Source: Rostrohypoxylon terebratum
Lineage: Eukaryota > Ascomycota > Sordariomycetes > Xylariales > Hypoxylaceae
Length of the DNA stretch: 64,000 nucleotides
NCBI GenBank assembly: GCA_022497145.1
Contig: MU385873.1
Coordinates: 310,001-374,000 of the forward strand
Direction: 5' to 3'
Position numbers and translations under genes: made by a program. This document shows, piece by piece, positions 34,113-45,982 of the stretch. Below the pieces are notes generated by a model. It was not told the origin of the DNA. It made no database searches and saw only the letters and a program-made list of their open reading frames with translations. The first letter of the stretch is position 1; every line of letters starts with the position of its first letter.

Positions 34113-36345
34113 ATGACGGGGCGTCATTTTCACCAAGCTCGTGGCAACGGTCACGGCCATGGCCACAACCACTTTCATTCAAGGGCCTTGCACATCGAGA
34201 TGGAGCAGCCAGTTCAGTTGGAGACCAGGGAAGCAATGGCAGAGAATGGACGTCTTTGGGCAGATACCATCTCTAGGATCGTGCCTAGGGAAAATAACCT
34301 CGACGAAAAGCCTGTCGGCGGTACCACAACTCCCGCAATTGTTCTTGGTGTTTGGTAAGAATCATGATGTAGCTAGAGCTGGTTCGTAATGTGGCTAACA
34401 TGCATGTAGTATTCCGTTGGGACTTGCTATCATTGTCCTAGTTTATTTACATCATCGCACAACGGTGAGACAGAGGAAAGAAGATGAGACAGACAAGTAC
34501 AAGTCGATGGACTTTGGGTTTGAAGGCAACACGGCTGTCAAGAAGAATAAAGGGCAAAATTACTTCGCAAAGGAGAAAGATGGAAACCACAAGATGCAAC
34601 TCTCCATGGACATGAACCTCTCCAGCCCTTATTTACTTCCGCCTGCTTTGCACCAATCGCGAGAATCCATGAACTCCCTCGCCAAGAGTCTTCACCAAGA
34701 TGATCCATACCGACCTGTTACCAGCTACGGTGGTAGCGATGTTGCGTCCCTCCGTTCATTCAACAAGGGTCTCGATAGGGATTCTACCGTATCGTCTGGC
34801 AAGACACGTCCGAGCAGCGACCGTGATCCGTTCAGAAACCCCCCGCCTCCTCGCCGTGGACCCTCTCCTCTTCAGCAGTTGCCTCCCGTTGCACAACCAC
34901 CTTCGCGCCGTGCTTCTGACGAAGAGATACCTGTTGCCCCAGCAAAGAATGAGTTCCGCTTTACAGATGACAATCCTACCATCCCTGGAGTACCTGAGAT
35001 TCAAGAACCCCCAGTTGCAGCTTCTCAAGGCTCACATAATGCTCGACCATTTTCGAACGAATCCGCGAACCCAAATAATTCAAATGTCACTGGACCTGCT
35101 CCTCTTGTAATTGATGCCCGTGCCTCTCAAAATTCCACAAACTCAAGGCCCGCTCGTAAGGAATCTTTGCCTGTTGGATCTGATATTGTTCAAGACTACC
35201 AGAATTTCTCGGGTCATTTCCAAGTTGATGGACCGGACAACGATGTAGCCCACATGCCGCACATGCCAGCAGAGAACGAGTATCCACGCTCGGCTGGCTT
35301 GGGCGTACCAGGACAAGACAACCGAAGATTATCTGTTGGTTTCCGTCCTCTACCTCCTGATGATTTCCTCGAGTCAGAAGATCCCGAGTTCAGGGCCAAC
35401 AGAATCCGATCTTTCTACAAGGAGTACTTCGAGGAGGGTGTTAAGACCGATAACGGAAAGCCCCCGCCACTACCACAGCAACCCGCTTATCATGAAGACT
35501 ATGACGCGAACTACCTTGGTGATACCGCATTCTTCGACCCCGACACCAATGCTTTCGTTATGCCGTATGCTCAGCCTGTCACTCGTCGTGCTATGACTCC
35601 GCCGCCAAGCAACAGACGACCAATGCCCGGACCACGAGGCCCTCCTGGACCGCATGGTCCTCATGGCCACGGTCCTCATGGAAGCATGAACATGCCTGGC
35701 CCTCGTAGTAGACCCAGAGCCGGCTCAACTATGTCTGCTAGCAGGTGGGCAGCGATGAGTCCTCGTCCTGATTCATCAGCTTCCAACCCGCGCAACTTCA
35801 ACCAAAAGCCCCGAAAGCCAATGCCTCCTCCCGCTGCACTAAACACGTTACCTACCCCCTCCAAGTTGAGGGATGACTCTATGGCTCTATTAGGCTCTAT
35901 CGATTTCGCGCCTCCTCCTACCTTTAAGGATGTAGTAGCTGGCCGATCTCAGAGCCCCGTTGGTGAACGCAAACCCTATATGCTGAACACACCAATCCAC
36001 TCACCGCTAGTGAGTGCTTTCGACGAGACTCCTGCGCTACCCAGCCCGTAAGTAAAACCTGAAATGCACACTTAGGGGACCACGTATCTAACGTCATCTA
36101 GACATTTACTCCGTAAATCAGGAACATTCACAGCCCTTGATTTCGCTCCCCCGCGCCGGTTTAAGGATCCCGAGTCGATGAGCGAGACTGGCAGCGTGGT
36201 CAGCAACCGCAGTGGCATATCGTCTGCTAACCTCAGTGCTATCCGCGGTGGTGCTGGCAGAGTCAGCCGTCTTCCTGAAGATACGGTCTTCACTCAGGCC
36301 TCAATGGGCGATACCCTGAAGCCATCGTGGAACATGAGGACTTAA
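34113..36345 (+). CDS. SKG6-like single-pass membrane protein, Pro-rich cytoplasmic tail
   Basis: Exons 34113-34354, 34410-36047 and 36102-36345; 707 residues. N-terminus is His/Gly-rich (GNGHGHGHNHFHS), followed by a single helix at about 73-96 (TPAIVLGVCIPLGLAIIVLV), split by intron 1, then a basic stop-transfer (HHRTTVRQRKEDETDKYKSM) and DFGFEG, which resembles the SKG6 transmembrane-helix family (SKG6, Tos2, Aim20 in yeast, linked to cell polarity and septum sites). The long tail is disordered and Pro/Ser-rich, with a collagen-like GPRGPPGPHGPHGHGPHG run. Intron 2 (GTAAGT) is needed to reach the conserved C-terminal end (SGTFTALDFAPPRRFKDPES). Family call rests on helix context plus DFG block, so moderate. 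Confidence 0.7.
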
Positions 36346-39300
36346 TGCGAGTCGTTCAATCCGATGCAGGCTTGACATTACCAAATACGACGAGGCTTCA
36401 GCCGTCTCGTATATCTCTGAAGAAACAAATATGTACTGTTGATGTCCTTTTTATATTCTTCCATCCGGGAGGAGGTAATTCGGAATCCAAATCATGACCG
36501 GCGAAGCATTTAACCTTGCATGGGGACATATTATAGAAGGATCGGTGCAGTTTTATTTTTACCGTGAGTCAGGTAAAAACTAGGAAACTTTTTGCTTATT
36601 TAGGTATTTTTTTGAACAGAAATATAGCCAGGTTGGTTTGAATAGGAGTGTAGAGCGACGTGTCGTGATCATTATTATGTGGCTTCCCCCTTGCTGTAAA
36701 ATTCGTCCTCTTGCGTTGTACTATAGCGTGTTTTAATAAGGTTCCTTTCTTGGTTGAGTTGAGTTTGTAGAGGGGAGTTTTTTGCGTGGCAGTGACGATA
36801 CTCTTGATGCTTTTGATGTTCTTGAGATATCTATGGGTACTATGTCTTGACTCTTGACCTATGCTGTTGATGTATTTAGAGGAAATTAGGCGTGTTAGGC
36901 TTGTCTTGAATTTCACGATATATTTGTCAATAAATTTCCCTGGGCACTTCCATAACCGTATCTAATAATACCCCTCTACCTATCAGTGCCTACCCGCAAA
37001 TTTGGAGTTGTTTCAGTTTTTCTTAGGTTTATGGGACATCACATTAAACTCCTGTCATCGTGGCTTGAAATTGTTTTGAGTTCAGATATGCTTACTGTTT
37101 ACTCTTGATAGGATTATCTAGTGTGTTTACTCAGGAAACGAATGGAAAATTCTTTACGATTACAAAGGTCTTCCTTGACCTCGGAACGTTCTCCGAATCC
37201 AGCAGTAGATCAGATTTGCAGAGTGCTTCCCAACAAAGGAGGGCTTGCATACATAGCTCTGTTTTGTCGGTCGCTCAGTCAGATCGAAGATCTTCCATGG
37301 TCCTCACCACGTATGGGGGAACTCGGGGTAATCACGTATTTCTCTTGGAGAATTGAATTTCCGCGACGTAATAGACGTGGAGCTGTACATGTACCTAGTG
37401 CATCGGTGAGAACTATATAAGCTTGGTATTATTGTTTGTTTGCGCGCTTGAATTGAGTTGAAAGTAATAATAAAGCATTGCTTCTGGTGGGTTCGAGCTC
37501 TAAAGCACTTCTCGACACTTGTATCCAGATACTGACAATGCTTCTCTTATTGTCTTTTCTAATGAATAAGAATATTTGATGATTTGTCTGATCCGATCGT
37601 ACCAACGGCTAGGTCCTGTTGAGTTTGTATGGATACCGCGGATCCGTCATCGTGTGATTGATATCCATGAGTGAGATGCAGAATCGATGCTGCTGGTGGG
37701 TTACATGCTGAGGGGAGAGGGGCTATGCCCTACAGTCGAACTGCACTGGCAGACTGGAACTGCACTGAGCTCTGGGGCTTCTCCGGCGGCTAGATGAGAC
37801 CCCATTAACGGGAGATCTGCCCCTACGTCAGCTACGTGAGTACCTATTGGTAGGTCAGATAGAGGGCTGATGGTCTATATAAAGATCTCGGTTGGTGGTA
37901 CGGCGTGAAATGTGGCTATTCTCTCAATTGACCAAAGCCGAAAGTCGATGGTACCTATTACCTACCTAGGTCCTAGTATTAATTGAGTTAAGTTAGCGAG
38001 TCCGTATTCTTCCCCAATACTAACCTTGCTAACCTTGGGCATTCAAATCCACGTGGAATAAGCTTTAAGGTTCAACGTTTAATCTGATTTTAAATAGAGT
38101 TACCAGGCACAATTGGCAAGTTGAACCATAAGGCTATAATAGTGCCACTCTTAAGCTGGTTTAAATGCGGCAACCTAAAGAAACTTCTTGGAAGGATGGG
38201 ATACTTCTCGGGCAATTGACGTCTTTAAATCGACGTCAGATAGCTCATTCAGCTCGCGTTGAAGCGTACCTACTAAGCTGTAGCGTCTTGGTAAATCAGG
38301 AGTCAGGACACTGGGGCAAAATATCACAACTCATTCTCGTAATAGGGGGGCAATAGCCGATACACCTATACCGGTATACCTACACAATCTAATCGTAGTC
38401 AACTTTCTCTCCTTTACATACCTCTATGAAAATGTAACATATTATACTACATTTGAAGACTTTGGCAACTTGAAATACGACGTACAAAGTTGATGACTGA
38501 ATCATGTCAGTTGCGAATGCGAGATATTGGTGATGGGCAAGCCACAGGCCTCAAGGGGAAGTGCGGAAGAACGGCACTAAGTCATTTGGGGCATCTACTA
38601 GCTTGCTGTCGTCCATGCTGTGCCTCGTAACTACCAGGTAGATATTAAACGAAACCACTAACAAACATCATAGCGCTGGGATGTTCCTGCGAGCTGCTGC
38701 GAGATAAAACTCAATTGAGAGCCTTTACCGGATTCTCCGTCCCCGTAGCAGGTACGACACAAGTACAATACTGGATCTAGTTGCGATTATCAGCAAGGAA
38801 ATTTCCAACTTTTTTTTTCGTCAATCATCACCACGTATGTTGTACTGTGTACCTACTGTATGTATGTAATGTACCTCTGGTCTTCTGCATCTTTTCAACT
38901 TGAGAGACCTACCTAATCTTCTTTCAACTTTTTCCGACGTTCATTATTATTGATTTTCTTCTCTTTTCCGACCCCCTCCTCTTGTATTTGTTCTGACGAT
39001 ATTGTCTACCTAGGTCCTAGGTCCTAGGTAGGTAGTTTATAATCTAATAACCACCTAACTTCACTTAATTCACCTCAGTTCTCTTTATTACATTTATCAT
39101 TATCAACTTCGTCACTGTCTTTTACTCACCTAAGACCTGTCACAACTAGTACTCTCAGATCTGTGTTGGTTTACCCCCGAAAAAAAACTCCAAAACTGCT
39201 CTGCTGCATTCCTGTCCTATCAATTTCGATCCTTCCGCACATACGACAGCGCCAGAGGCACAAGCGGGAAAAAAATAGAGGAACTCAGCCACGCCTTAAC

Positions 39301-39945
39301 CCGCAAGAAGGAAACCCCCTGCACCGATCATCGCCTCGTATGCATTAGCCTATTCGTGTGCTCATTTGCTACAATTCTCTCTCTCCATTACACTAATCAA
39401 GATTGGGCTGCCCACCGTCGGCCAAGGCCACTGCACCTCAGCACCTGTACCTACTACCTAGGTCCCTAGGTCCTACACTGTCTACACTGTCTGACTGTTT
39501 GTCTTTTGTCCTTCGTCCATCCTCCTGGCGCCCTTCCCCGTCTCGCATCTCAAGCCCAACTCGAAACATCAGCCAAGGTCAATTGTCGATTCCACACAGA
39601 GTTGAGGCTCGCTCTCATCCAGTCCTCTTTGACTGTGAGTCAGCTGTCTACGTTTTAGTAGGTCATTGTAAAGGTATGTATTAATTTCTATGATATTATG
39701 TTATTCATTGAGCAAACACGCGATGGCATTTAATGCACATTCACAACTTGTGCTGTGGCGATTTGCGACACATTCCATGATAACCTCATTGGACCGATCT
39801 ACTCCAAACGCCCCATTCAGCCGAATGGCGTTCCGCTTTGTTTAGCCTAACCTCTCTATCATCTATTATACCATCTTTTTTTTCAACCATATTCGACGTC
39901 TTTCACCGCCATCTTCCCACGTCATTTCGTCCTAAGCATGCTAAC
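36346..39945. other. Gene-free intergenic region with CCTAGGT palindromes
   Basis: 3.6 kb. The right end (from about 38.8 kb) is pyrimidine-rich with repeated ACCTAGGTCCTAGGT arrays (37964-37977, 39006-39035, 39453-39475) and looks like the promoter and long 5' leader of the Ser/Thr-rich membrane protein; a GTATGT donor-like site occurs at 39674. Short frames on both strands lack ATG starts or motifs. Confidence 0.5.
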
Positions 39946-41250
39946 ATGACGCCTCATAGTCACTTGTTCGGATTGAAAGCTGCGAGGCAATTCACCATGT
40001 CTACGAACGCCACAAGTTCAGACAATTCCACACCGGAAACGGCGTCAAGCCCGGCGGCCGACAGCTCATCTGCAACTACACCTAGCAGCACTACAGCTGG
40101 TCTTTCTACTTCAACGCCTGATCCCACTTCTACTAGCACTACAGAGGCGACAACACCTTCATCGACCTCTACATCGGAAACCCCTACTTCGACTAGTACA
40201 ACACCTACCACTAGCGATACTCCGACTTCTACTTCTACTCCGTCTTCTACTACCACTACTTCAACACCGTCTAGTACCTCGACTTCATTACCATCTTCGA
40301 CGACAACGACAACACCGACGTCCGTAACTCCGAGCGTGACTGCCATCACTACGCAGCAGAGTACAGATGGAAATGGAAGCACTGCGTTTATCACGGTTAC
40401 TTCAACCCAGCTCAATACCAATACAGCACAATCTACCACAGGAGCTACTTCGACAGATGCCTCTGGATCCGTTATAACATCAAATGCTGCACAGTCGGGG
40501 GCCATAGCCGAGCCGGCCAAAATCGCGGTCGCCGTTGTGGTACCAATTGCTGCTGTAGCCTTGTTGGTCATCGGAGGGATTTTCTTCTGGAGAAAGCGCA
40601 AACAACGGAGGGACGCCGCGGAGGAGCGGAGGAAGGAAGTGGAAGATTACAGCTACAACCCGAATAATGATCCAACCTTGCCCGATATGGGCGCAGGTGG
40701 TGCTGGGGCTTACGAGATGAAGGAAGACGGTGGATCCTCGGGTTATCGTGGATGGGGCTCTACTACTCTGGCTGGTTCAACTGGGAGGAAAGCTTCGACT
40801 ACAATGTCAGGCGGTGCAGCAGGTGTGGCTTACTCGGATGCAACCTCGCCGACCAGAGGAAACTTTTCTGACACTAGATCAGGAGATGGCTTAATGGGCG
40901 AAGGCTCTCAATCCCCGCAAGAAGGCGAGATTCTCGGTGCTATGGGTCCAGGTGCCACAGACAACCGTGGGAATGGCGAGGGCAACGTTCACCGTGGGCC
41001 ATCGAATGCCTCGTCATCTTACAGTGCTGCCGGAAGGTCTGACGGGTCTGGTGAGAATGCAGGCTCGTACAGTGGACCCGCATATCTCGATCAATACGGC
41101 GGTAACAATCCATACGCTGACGGCGCTTACGGTCAACAGCAACTAGGAGGACAACCGGTAATACGAGATAACCCGGCTCGACGCAACACGCGCATCGAGA
41201 ACCCATCGCACTATCCTCAGCAAAGCGCCGGTATCTCGCAGAATTTTTAA
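39946..41250 (+). CDS. Single-pass membrane protein with Ser/Thr-rich ectodomain
   Basis: Intronless, 434 residues from the first in-frame ATG at 39946; a second ATG at 39997 (MSTNATSSDNSTPETASS) is an equally likely start. About 120 residues are nearly all Ser, Thr and Pro (SSTTTTSTPSSTSTSLPSST), suitable for dense O-mannosylation. The single helix is at about 193-215 (IAVAVVVPIAAVALLVIGGI), followed by a basic stop-transfer (WRKRKQRRDAAEERRKEVED) and a Gly/Ser/Asn-rich tail. This architecture matches fungal cell-wall sensors of the Mid2/Wsc and SKG6 type, but no signal peptide or WSC cysteine domain is visible. Either it inserts as a type III (reverse signal-anchor) protein, or an upstream exon is missing. 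Confidence 0.72.
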   Translation: MTPHSHLFGLKAARQFTMSTNATSSDNSTPETASSPAADSSSATTPSSTTAGLSTSTPDPTSTSTTEATTPSSTSTSETPTSTSTTPTTSDTPTSTSTPSSTTTTSTPSSTSTSLPSSTTTTTPTSVTPSVTAITTQQSTDGNGSTAFITVTSTQLNTNTAQSTTGATSTDASGSVITSNAAQSGAIAEPAKIAVAVVVPIAAVALLVIGGIFFWRKRKQRRDAAEERRKEVEDYSYNPNNDPTLPDMGAGGAGAYEMKEDGGSSGYRGWGSTTLAGSTGRKASTTMSGGAAGVAYSDATSPTRGNFSDTRSGDGLMGEGSQSPQEGEILGAMGPGATDNRGNGEGNVHRGPSNASSSYSAAGRSDGSGENAGSYSGPAYLDQYGGNNPYADGAYGQQQLGGQPVIRDNPARRNTRIENPSHYPQQSAGISQNF

Positions 41251-42485
41251 ACTCGCTTTCGTTTTTCCTTCATATTCATGTTCAGATGATACCCCAACTG
41301 GACGCAACATATTTATCTGTACTCAACGCTACCATGCGTCGTGTCTTGCGCCCTATCCTTGGATTCTAAAATGGCGTTCAACGGACCTTGCATTACAGCT
41401 CTACTATCTTTTGTGCATAATTATCTTAACTGCCGAACTCGGTTGGAATCTGTCTTAGAATTTTCTTCGGAAATCTCGATTATAAGATCAGCATACAAAA
41501 AGGTATCATAACGACTGCCTGTATATATTCGGCAAGGAGAATATTTACCATTTATACTTCGGAATCGTCTCTTTGGTGTTTGGATCGTTTTTTTTGTGTG
41601 TTTTTTCGCTGCCACGATCTAATATCAACAGCCTTATCACACGCATAAAGCGATGTGCGACCTAGTCGTCTTACCGGCCGTCGAAGCTATTGTTGTCTAC
41701 TAAATGGGACGGCATTGGCTATCTAGGCTACGGAGGCTCGGGAGGCTGAAGGGGGAATGTGATATATGGGGCGGGGGCGAGAGGCGGTTCTGCAAAGGGA
41801 TGTTGGATCAGTGAGGCTACCAGCGTTGGTCCCGGACGCGGCGATAGGTCGGGTCCGGGTCGCCTAGGGGGGAAGAGGAGGAGCTACTATATTGGAATAT
41901 ATCTACTGAGATAGCGTTCCCGTCTGATAATAACGAAAACCACGACTGAAAACCCGGTTTGATAAATGAGAACGTTGAGATTTTTTTATACTGTCCTAGC
42001 CTGTTCGTCTTCTATCTTCGCTGGTATATATGTATGTGTACGGTTCTCTGACAATCATCTTAACGTGCAAGAATAGGGATTCACATCCATTTCGGAGACC
42101 GAGACAACTGTACAGAGTTGTATGAAATGGCAGGGGTGGCAGTTGACAACAGATATGAAAATGGTCTCTTTCAACCACATTTTAATTGGCTTAAAAGCCT
42201 TGGAAGGGCTTTTACAGAAATCAATTGGATGCATCTTTTGGTGGTTTTGTGGGGAATGAACGCGAATATCCACTGCACCCGACCACTAGACTGTCGATGT
42301 GTTGTTACATGGCTGGTGGCGTCCAATCATCAACTTTGATGAATCCTCGTTCTTCGATTTGCTGGATACCTACCTGCGAGATATACAATAATAGCACTGC
42401 CTCCAAGTAGGTATTCCCAGCCTTCTCTTCGTTTCTATTCATTTCACCCATTGCATGCTATACAAGTTCAATCCACGCCTACAAA
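41251..42485. other. Intergenic region
   Basis: 1.2 kb between the Ser/Thr-rich membrane protein and the second HET gene. No gene or notable repeat; several short frames have no motif. Confidence 0.45.
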
Positions 42486-44579
42486 ATGGAACAACAACCG
42501 CCCTCTGTCCCCGATATTATTCTGCCTGCGGGGTGGAATGACCCAGGTCATCGAGAGCCGGTGTGTCAAGTCTGTGAATGGAATGGCGATTTGGACGAAC
42601 TATATGATATATATTATATTAAGAAGTGGAAGGATTTCGTAAGCACGTTCGGAAAGCTCTCTTGCCTTGAATCAAGCGATGCACATGGTTGTATCCGCTG
42701 CCGTATCCTAGCTCAGGCCGCGATCCAAGCCGTGAGTTATCTCAGCGAAGGAATATCAACAGGACGATACGATATCATCTATATTGCTAAAGAATGGGGG
42801 ATGCTATCTATTTCATTACTGGGTATCGACTTGAAATGGGCAATTTTGGTAGTTCTCACTTCACACCAAAGCCGTGAAGTCGGGGCTCCTAGCGGAATAT
42901 TCCATATGCCACATGTGAACATTAATGTGCTATCAGCTACTTCATCTGATGACTCTTTCCTTTGGGCGAAAGACCAGATCGAATCCCATCAAGATTGTTG
43001 TCAGCCAAAAAATGCCGTCGGATCATTTGCTCCGACACGACTCATCAATGTTACGCTAACTGGCCCCGGCGGAGACGTTGCTCTTGAGGAAAACATACCC
43101 AAAGCATCCCGGTATATTGCACTTAGTTATTGTTGGGGATCCAACGCAGCGAGCGACAAAATTGACAAAACAACCAAGGCTACGTTCTCCGACTATAAGA
43201 GACGTATACCGTGGGATAGCATACCCCAAACTATCCAGGATGCAGTGATTTTCACGCGCCGACTGGGGATCAAATACATATGGGTTGATCGCTTCTGTAT
43301 AATACAAGATTGGAACGAAGATTGGGAGACAGAATCCAAACAAATGTTCAATATCTACAGACATTCTGCCTTAACCCTGGCAGCTGTTTGGGGAGAGGAC
43401 AGTAATTCCGGACTTTTCTCGACTGCGAAAAACCTCAAGGCAGTTTTACTAGCTAATCTATATCTCAATGGTCAGTGTTGGCCTCTTTACATGCAACAAT
43501 CCCACGAACCTCATTTTACATGGCGGAGCGGCGAGCATGAGGCTTTGTTTACTCGGGCTTGGGCCTATCAAGAACGCTTGATAGCGCCCAGAGTTCTGTA
43601 CTTTAGAAAAGGCGAATTGTCATTTGAATGTTTCTGTCATACTGCTTGCGAGTGTGGCTTGACACACTATCATCTTTCGAAATCGAGGGTTCGGTTTATA
43701 AAGCAGCAGTTTTATGACGAGGTCATCGAACCTAAAGAAAATCCGATCGCCCAAGATCAGCCTGTTGATTTTGATATCGGAAAGTTTCCCGATGAGAACT
43801 GGAGAAGCGTGGTCGTGCAATACACGTGCCTAAACCTGACGAAACCGAAGGATAGACTTGTTGCCATTCAAGCGGTGGCTGATCAGTTCCAAGCGCTTGG
43901 CCCCAAACAAGAATATCTTTGGGGTTTGTGGTCGGGTTCGTTATACCATGATCTCTTATGGAACCTTGACTACCGTCAGCATGCTCCGGTAGAGAACAAA
44001 GATGCGCCGACGTGGTCTTGGGCTTCTATACCTGACGGGGGCGTACACTACGTTACCCTCATGAGCGGGGACCTCACTCCCACCGTAAAAGTCATAGAGC
44101 CGTTTATTGGCAGCGTGCTGAGACTACGCGGTCGACTACTTCCATGTTGGCTCGCTCAGAAAGCGAATAAGAAGCCTGACCTACTAGAAAAATATCTATT
44201 ACTGAACAGATGCCTGGGGTTTGGAGTCCCCTTGTGTGGAATACACCGGAATGATATAGATGACATGACCGGACTGTTGGCTGGAAAGCCTCGGCAGAAA
44301 GTCTACCTGTTTGAAGTTGCAAGGGAAAATATGGTTCGTAATATATATATCTACTTCTTGGTTCTGAGGCGGAAAGACGATCTGGCCGACCTGAATAGAT
44401 TTGTTAGGGTGGGTTGTGTCAAAAAGCCTCTCATGACTACTAGTACTACTTATAGTTCGTGGAATCGGCACTATCCAGTGGGATATTTTTTGCGTGGGGT
44501 TTGGCATAGAATAAAACATGCATATTTCAAGACAGTCCTGCAAATTTTAGGTAGGATTGAAGAAATTTATTTACATTAA
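42486..44579 (+). CDS. Heterokaryon incompatibility (HET) domain protein
   Basis: Intronless 697-residue protein with ATG at 42486. The N-terminal region has the Cys pairs of HET proteins (VCQVCEWNGDL and HGCIRCRILAQA). HET core: YIALSYCWGS, then GIKYIWVDRFCIIQDWNEDW, ESKQMFNIYRHSALTLAAVW, and TRAWAYQERLIAPRVLYFRK. In the second motif, Asp-Ser-Leu is changed to DRF, a variation also seen in functional members. The C-terminal part (DAPTWSWASIPDGGVHYVTL) is typical. It is more diverged than the HET gene at 10.7-12.9 kb and not a recent duplicate by eye. Role in non-self recognition is inferred from the family. Confidence 0.88.
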   Translation: MEQQPPSVPDIILPAGWNDPGHREPVCQVCEWNGDLDELYDIYYIKKWKDFVSTFGKLSCLESSDAHGCIRCRILAQAAIQAVSYLSEGISTGRYDIIYIAKEWGMLSISLLGIDLKWAILVVLTSHQSREVGAPSGIFHMPHVNINVLSATSSDDSFLWAKDQIESHQDCCQPKNAVGSFAPTRLINVTLTGPGGDVALEENIPKASRYIALSYCWGSNAASDKIDKTTKATFSDYKRRIPWDSIPQTIQDAVIFTRRLGIKYIWVDRFCIIQDWNEDWETESKQMFNIYRHSALTLAAVWGEDSNSGLFSTAKNLKAVLLANLYLNGQCWPLYMQQSHEPHFTWRSGEHEALFTRAWAYQERLIAPRVLYFRKGELSFECFCHTACECGLTHYHLSKSRVRFIKQQFYDEVIEPKENPIAQDQPVDFDIGKFPDENWRSVVVQYTCLNLTKPKDRLVAIQAVADQFQALGPKQEYLWGLWSGSLYHDLLWNLDYRQHAPVENKDAPTWSWASIPDGGVHYVTLMSGDLTPTVKVIEPFIGSVLRLRGRLLPCWLAQKANKKPDLLEKYLLLNRCLGFGVPLCGIHRNDIDDMTGLLAGKPRQKVYLFEVARENMVRNIYIYFLVLRRKDDLADLNRFVRVGCVKKPLMTTSTTYSSWNRHYPVGYFLRGVWHRIKHAYFKTVLQILGRIEEIYLH

Positions 44580-44877
44580 GTATATAAGTATATAGGTGTC
44601 TAGGTATGAATGTTCGTACCTAGTAGGCACAACCTTGAAGCGGTGACGTCGTCATAGTTCAAGGTTGACCTGATGCGCGCCTAAGCCACACGTGGCAGCA
44701 TCTGGCAGTTGCTTTTTTATCCCCGGTAAATTAGATATTAGGTACTACGGTAGGTACTTCGTAGTATGCTATACTTAGCTGTACTAAGTATCTAGGTGCC
44801 TGTAATAGTGACCTCTTCATTTTTTTTCTTTCTCTTCCACTACAGGTACCATCTTCTTATCTTGCCACCACAGCAGC

Positions 44878-45982
44878 ATGGCATCAAGGTATGTCGTATT
44901 TAGGATCTTTCAATCAACTAAAAATATCTCGTCATTTGGACAGCATGTTTGACAAAGAATGAGACCCAGCGGTCTACTTTCCTTGGGAAGGTCGGGAGAT
45001 CCCATGTAGATCACGCCGCGCCGCCCGTATTTGAAAAGGGGAAAGCCCCCCAAGGCTGGAACTATTTACTTATGGCCCATCAACGCTCGCACGTGCACAT
45101 AGCTGATATCTAGATGAGTGGCTAACACGATGCACGTATGTAGATTCGGGCACTCGACGCTCCACCAGCGGGATTCCCGCAGCGCCCTGTTCGAAGGATA
45201 CAGCGGTAGCGGCCGCAACAGCGCCGACCCTGCGAGACGACCCAGCCCGTCCGTGGGCTACGGCTACGGATACCCCGGAGGCAACAGCAACGGCTCGACG
45301 AACAACCATCTCGGCGTGGAGAACAGAGGAGCATTTAGACCCGCGACGCCGAATTCGAAGTACATCCTACATCCCTCTCACGTCATCAAAACCGTGCACG
45401 GGACATATAAGAGCTAGGGCTAATACCGTGGTTGTCGAACAGGGGCCAGTACAGCGACGCGGTGCTCAACGAGCTAGAAAGCCAGAACGACCAGCAGGTC
45501 GAGGGCATCTTAGGGAAGGTCAAAGTCCTGAAAGATGTGAGTTTTATACTGCTGCTGATGCTGCGCGTAAGTTGGAGGGGAACGGTTTCTCTTGCTTTAT
45601 TATGATAGTTCATATTCACATATACTACATATAAACAGAGAAAGAGAGGGGAGCAGCGAAGTTGTCTGCGTCGGTGATAGCTGAAGCGGAAGAGAGCGTA
45701 TGCGCGCGTACGAGAGAGAGAGGAGTGTCTGCGATAAAGAATATGCTAACGTAGTGCTTTTTTTCCCCGCGCAAGATGACGGTGGCTATCGGCGACGAGA
45801 TCAGAGAGTCCTCGGCGCTCGCGGAGAAGATGAATGACACGTTCGACTCGACGCGGTTAAGGCTACGAGGCACCATGAACCGGATGATGATCATGGCGGA
45901 TCGGACGGGTGTTGGTTGGAAGGTCTGGCTCGGGTTTTTCGCCGCCGTGATCTTCATCTTCATGTATGTCTGGCTCTTCTGA
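44878..45982 (+). CDS. BET1: ER-Golgi SNARE Bet1
   Basis: Qc-SNARE for ER-to-Golgi vesicle fusion. Four exons, 44878-44888 (only 11 nt, encoding MASR), 45144-45359, 45443-45536 and 45776-45982; 175 residues. The first intron (GTATGT) splits Arg and joins MASR to FGHSTLHQRDSRSALFEGYS. Exon 2 encodes a Gly/Ser/Tyr-rich linker. Exons 3-4 give the SNARE helix (NELESQNDQQVEGILGKVKV, then TVAIGDEIRESSALAEKM) and MNRMMIMADRTGVGWKVWLG with the C-terminal anchor FAAVIFIFMYVWLF. The 239-nt third intron is unusually long for this window and ends in GCGCAAG. Convergent with the APC15-like gene. Confidence 0.92.

Noticed and set aside
36596..36916. 106-codon Lys/Thr-rich frame on the minus strand
   Set aside because: AT-rich intergenic sequence just downstream of a gene, no motif, composition of random frames.
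39960..40601. 213-codon Val/Glu-rich frame on the minus strand
   Set aside because: Complement of the Ser/Thr codon repeats of the membrane protein; pure low complexity.
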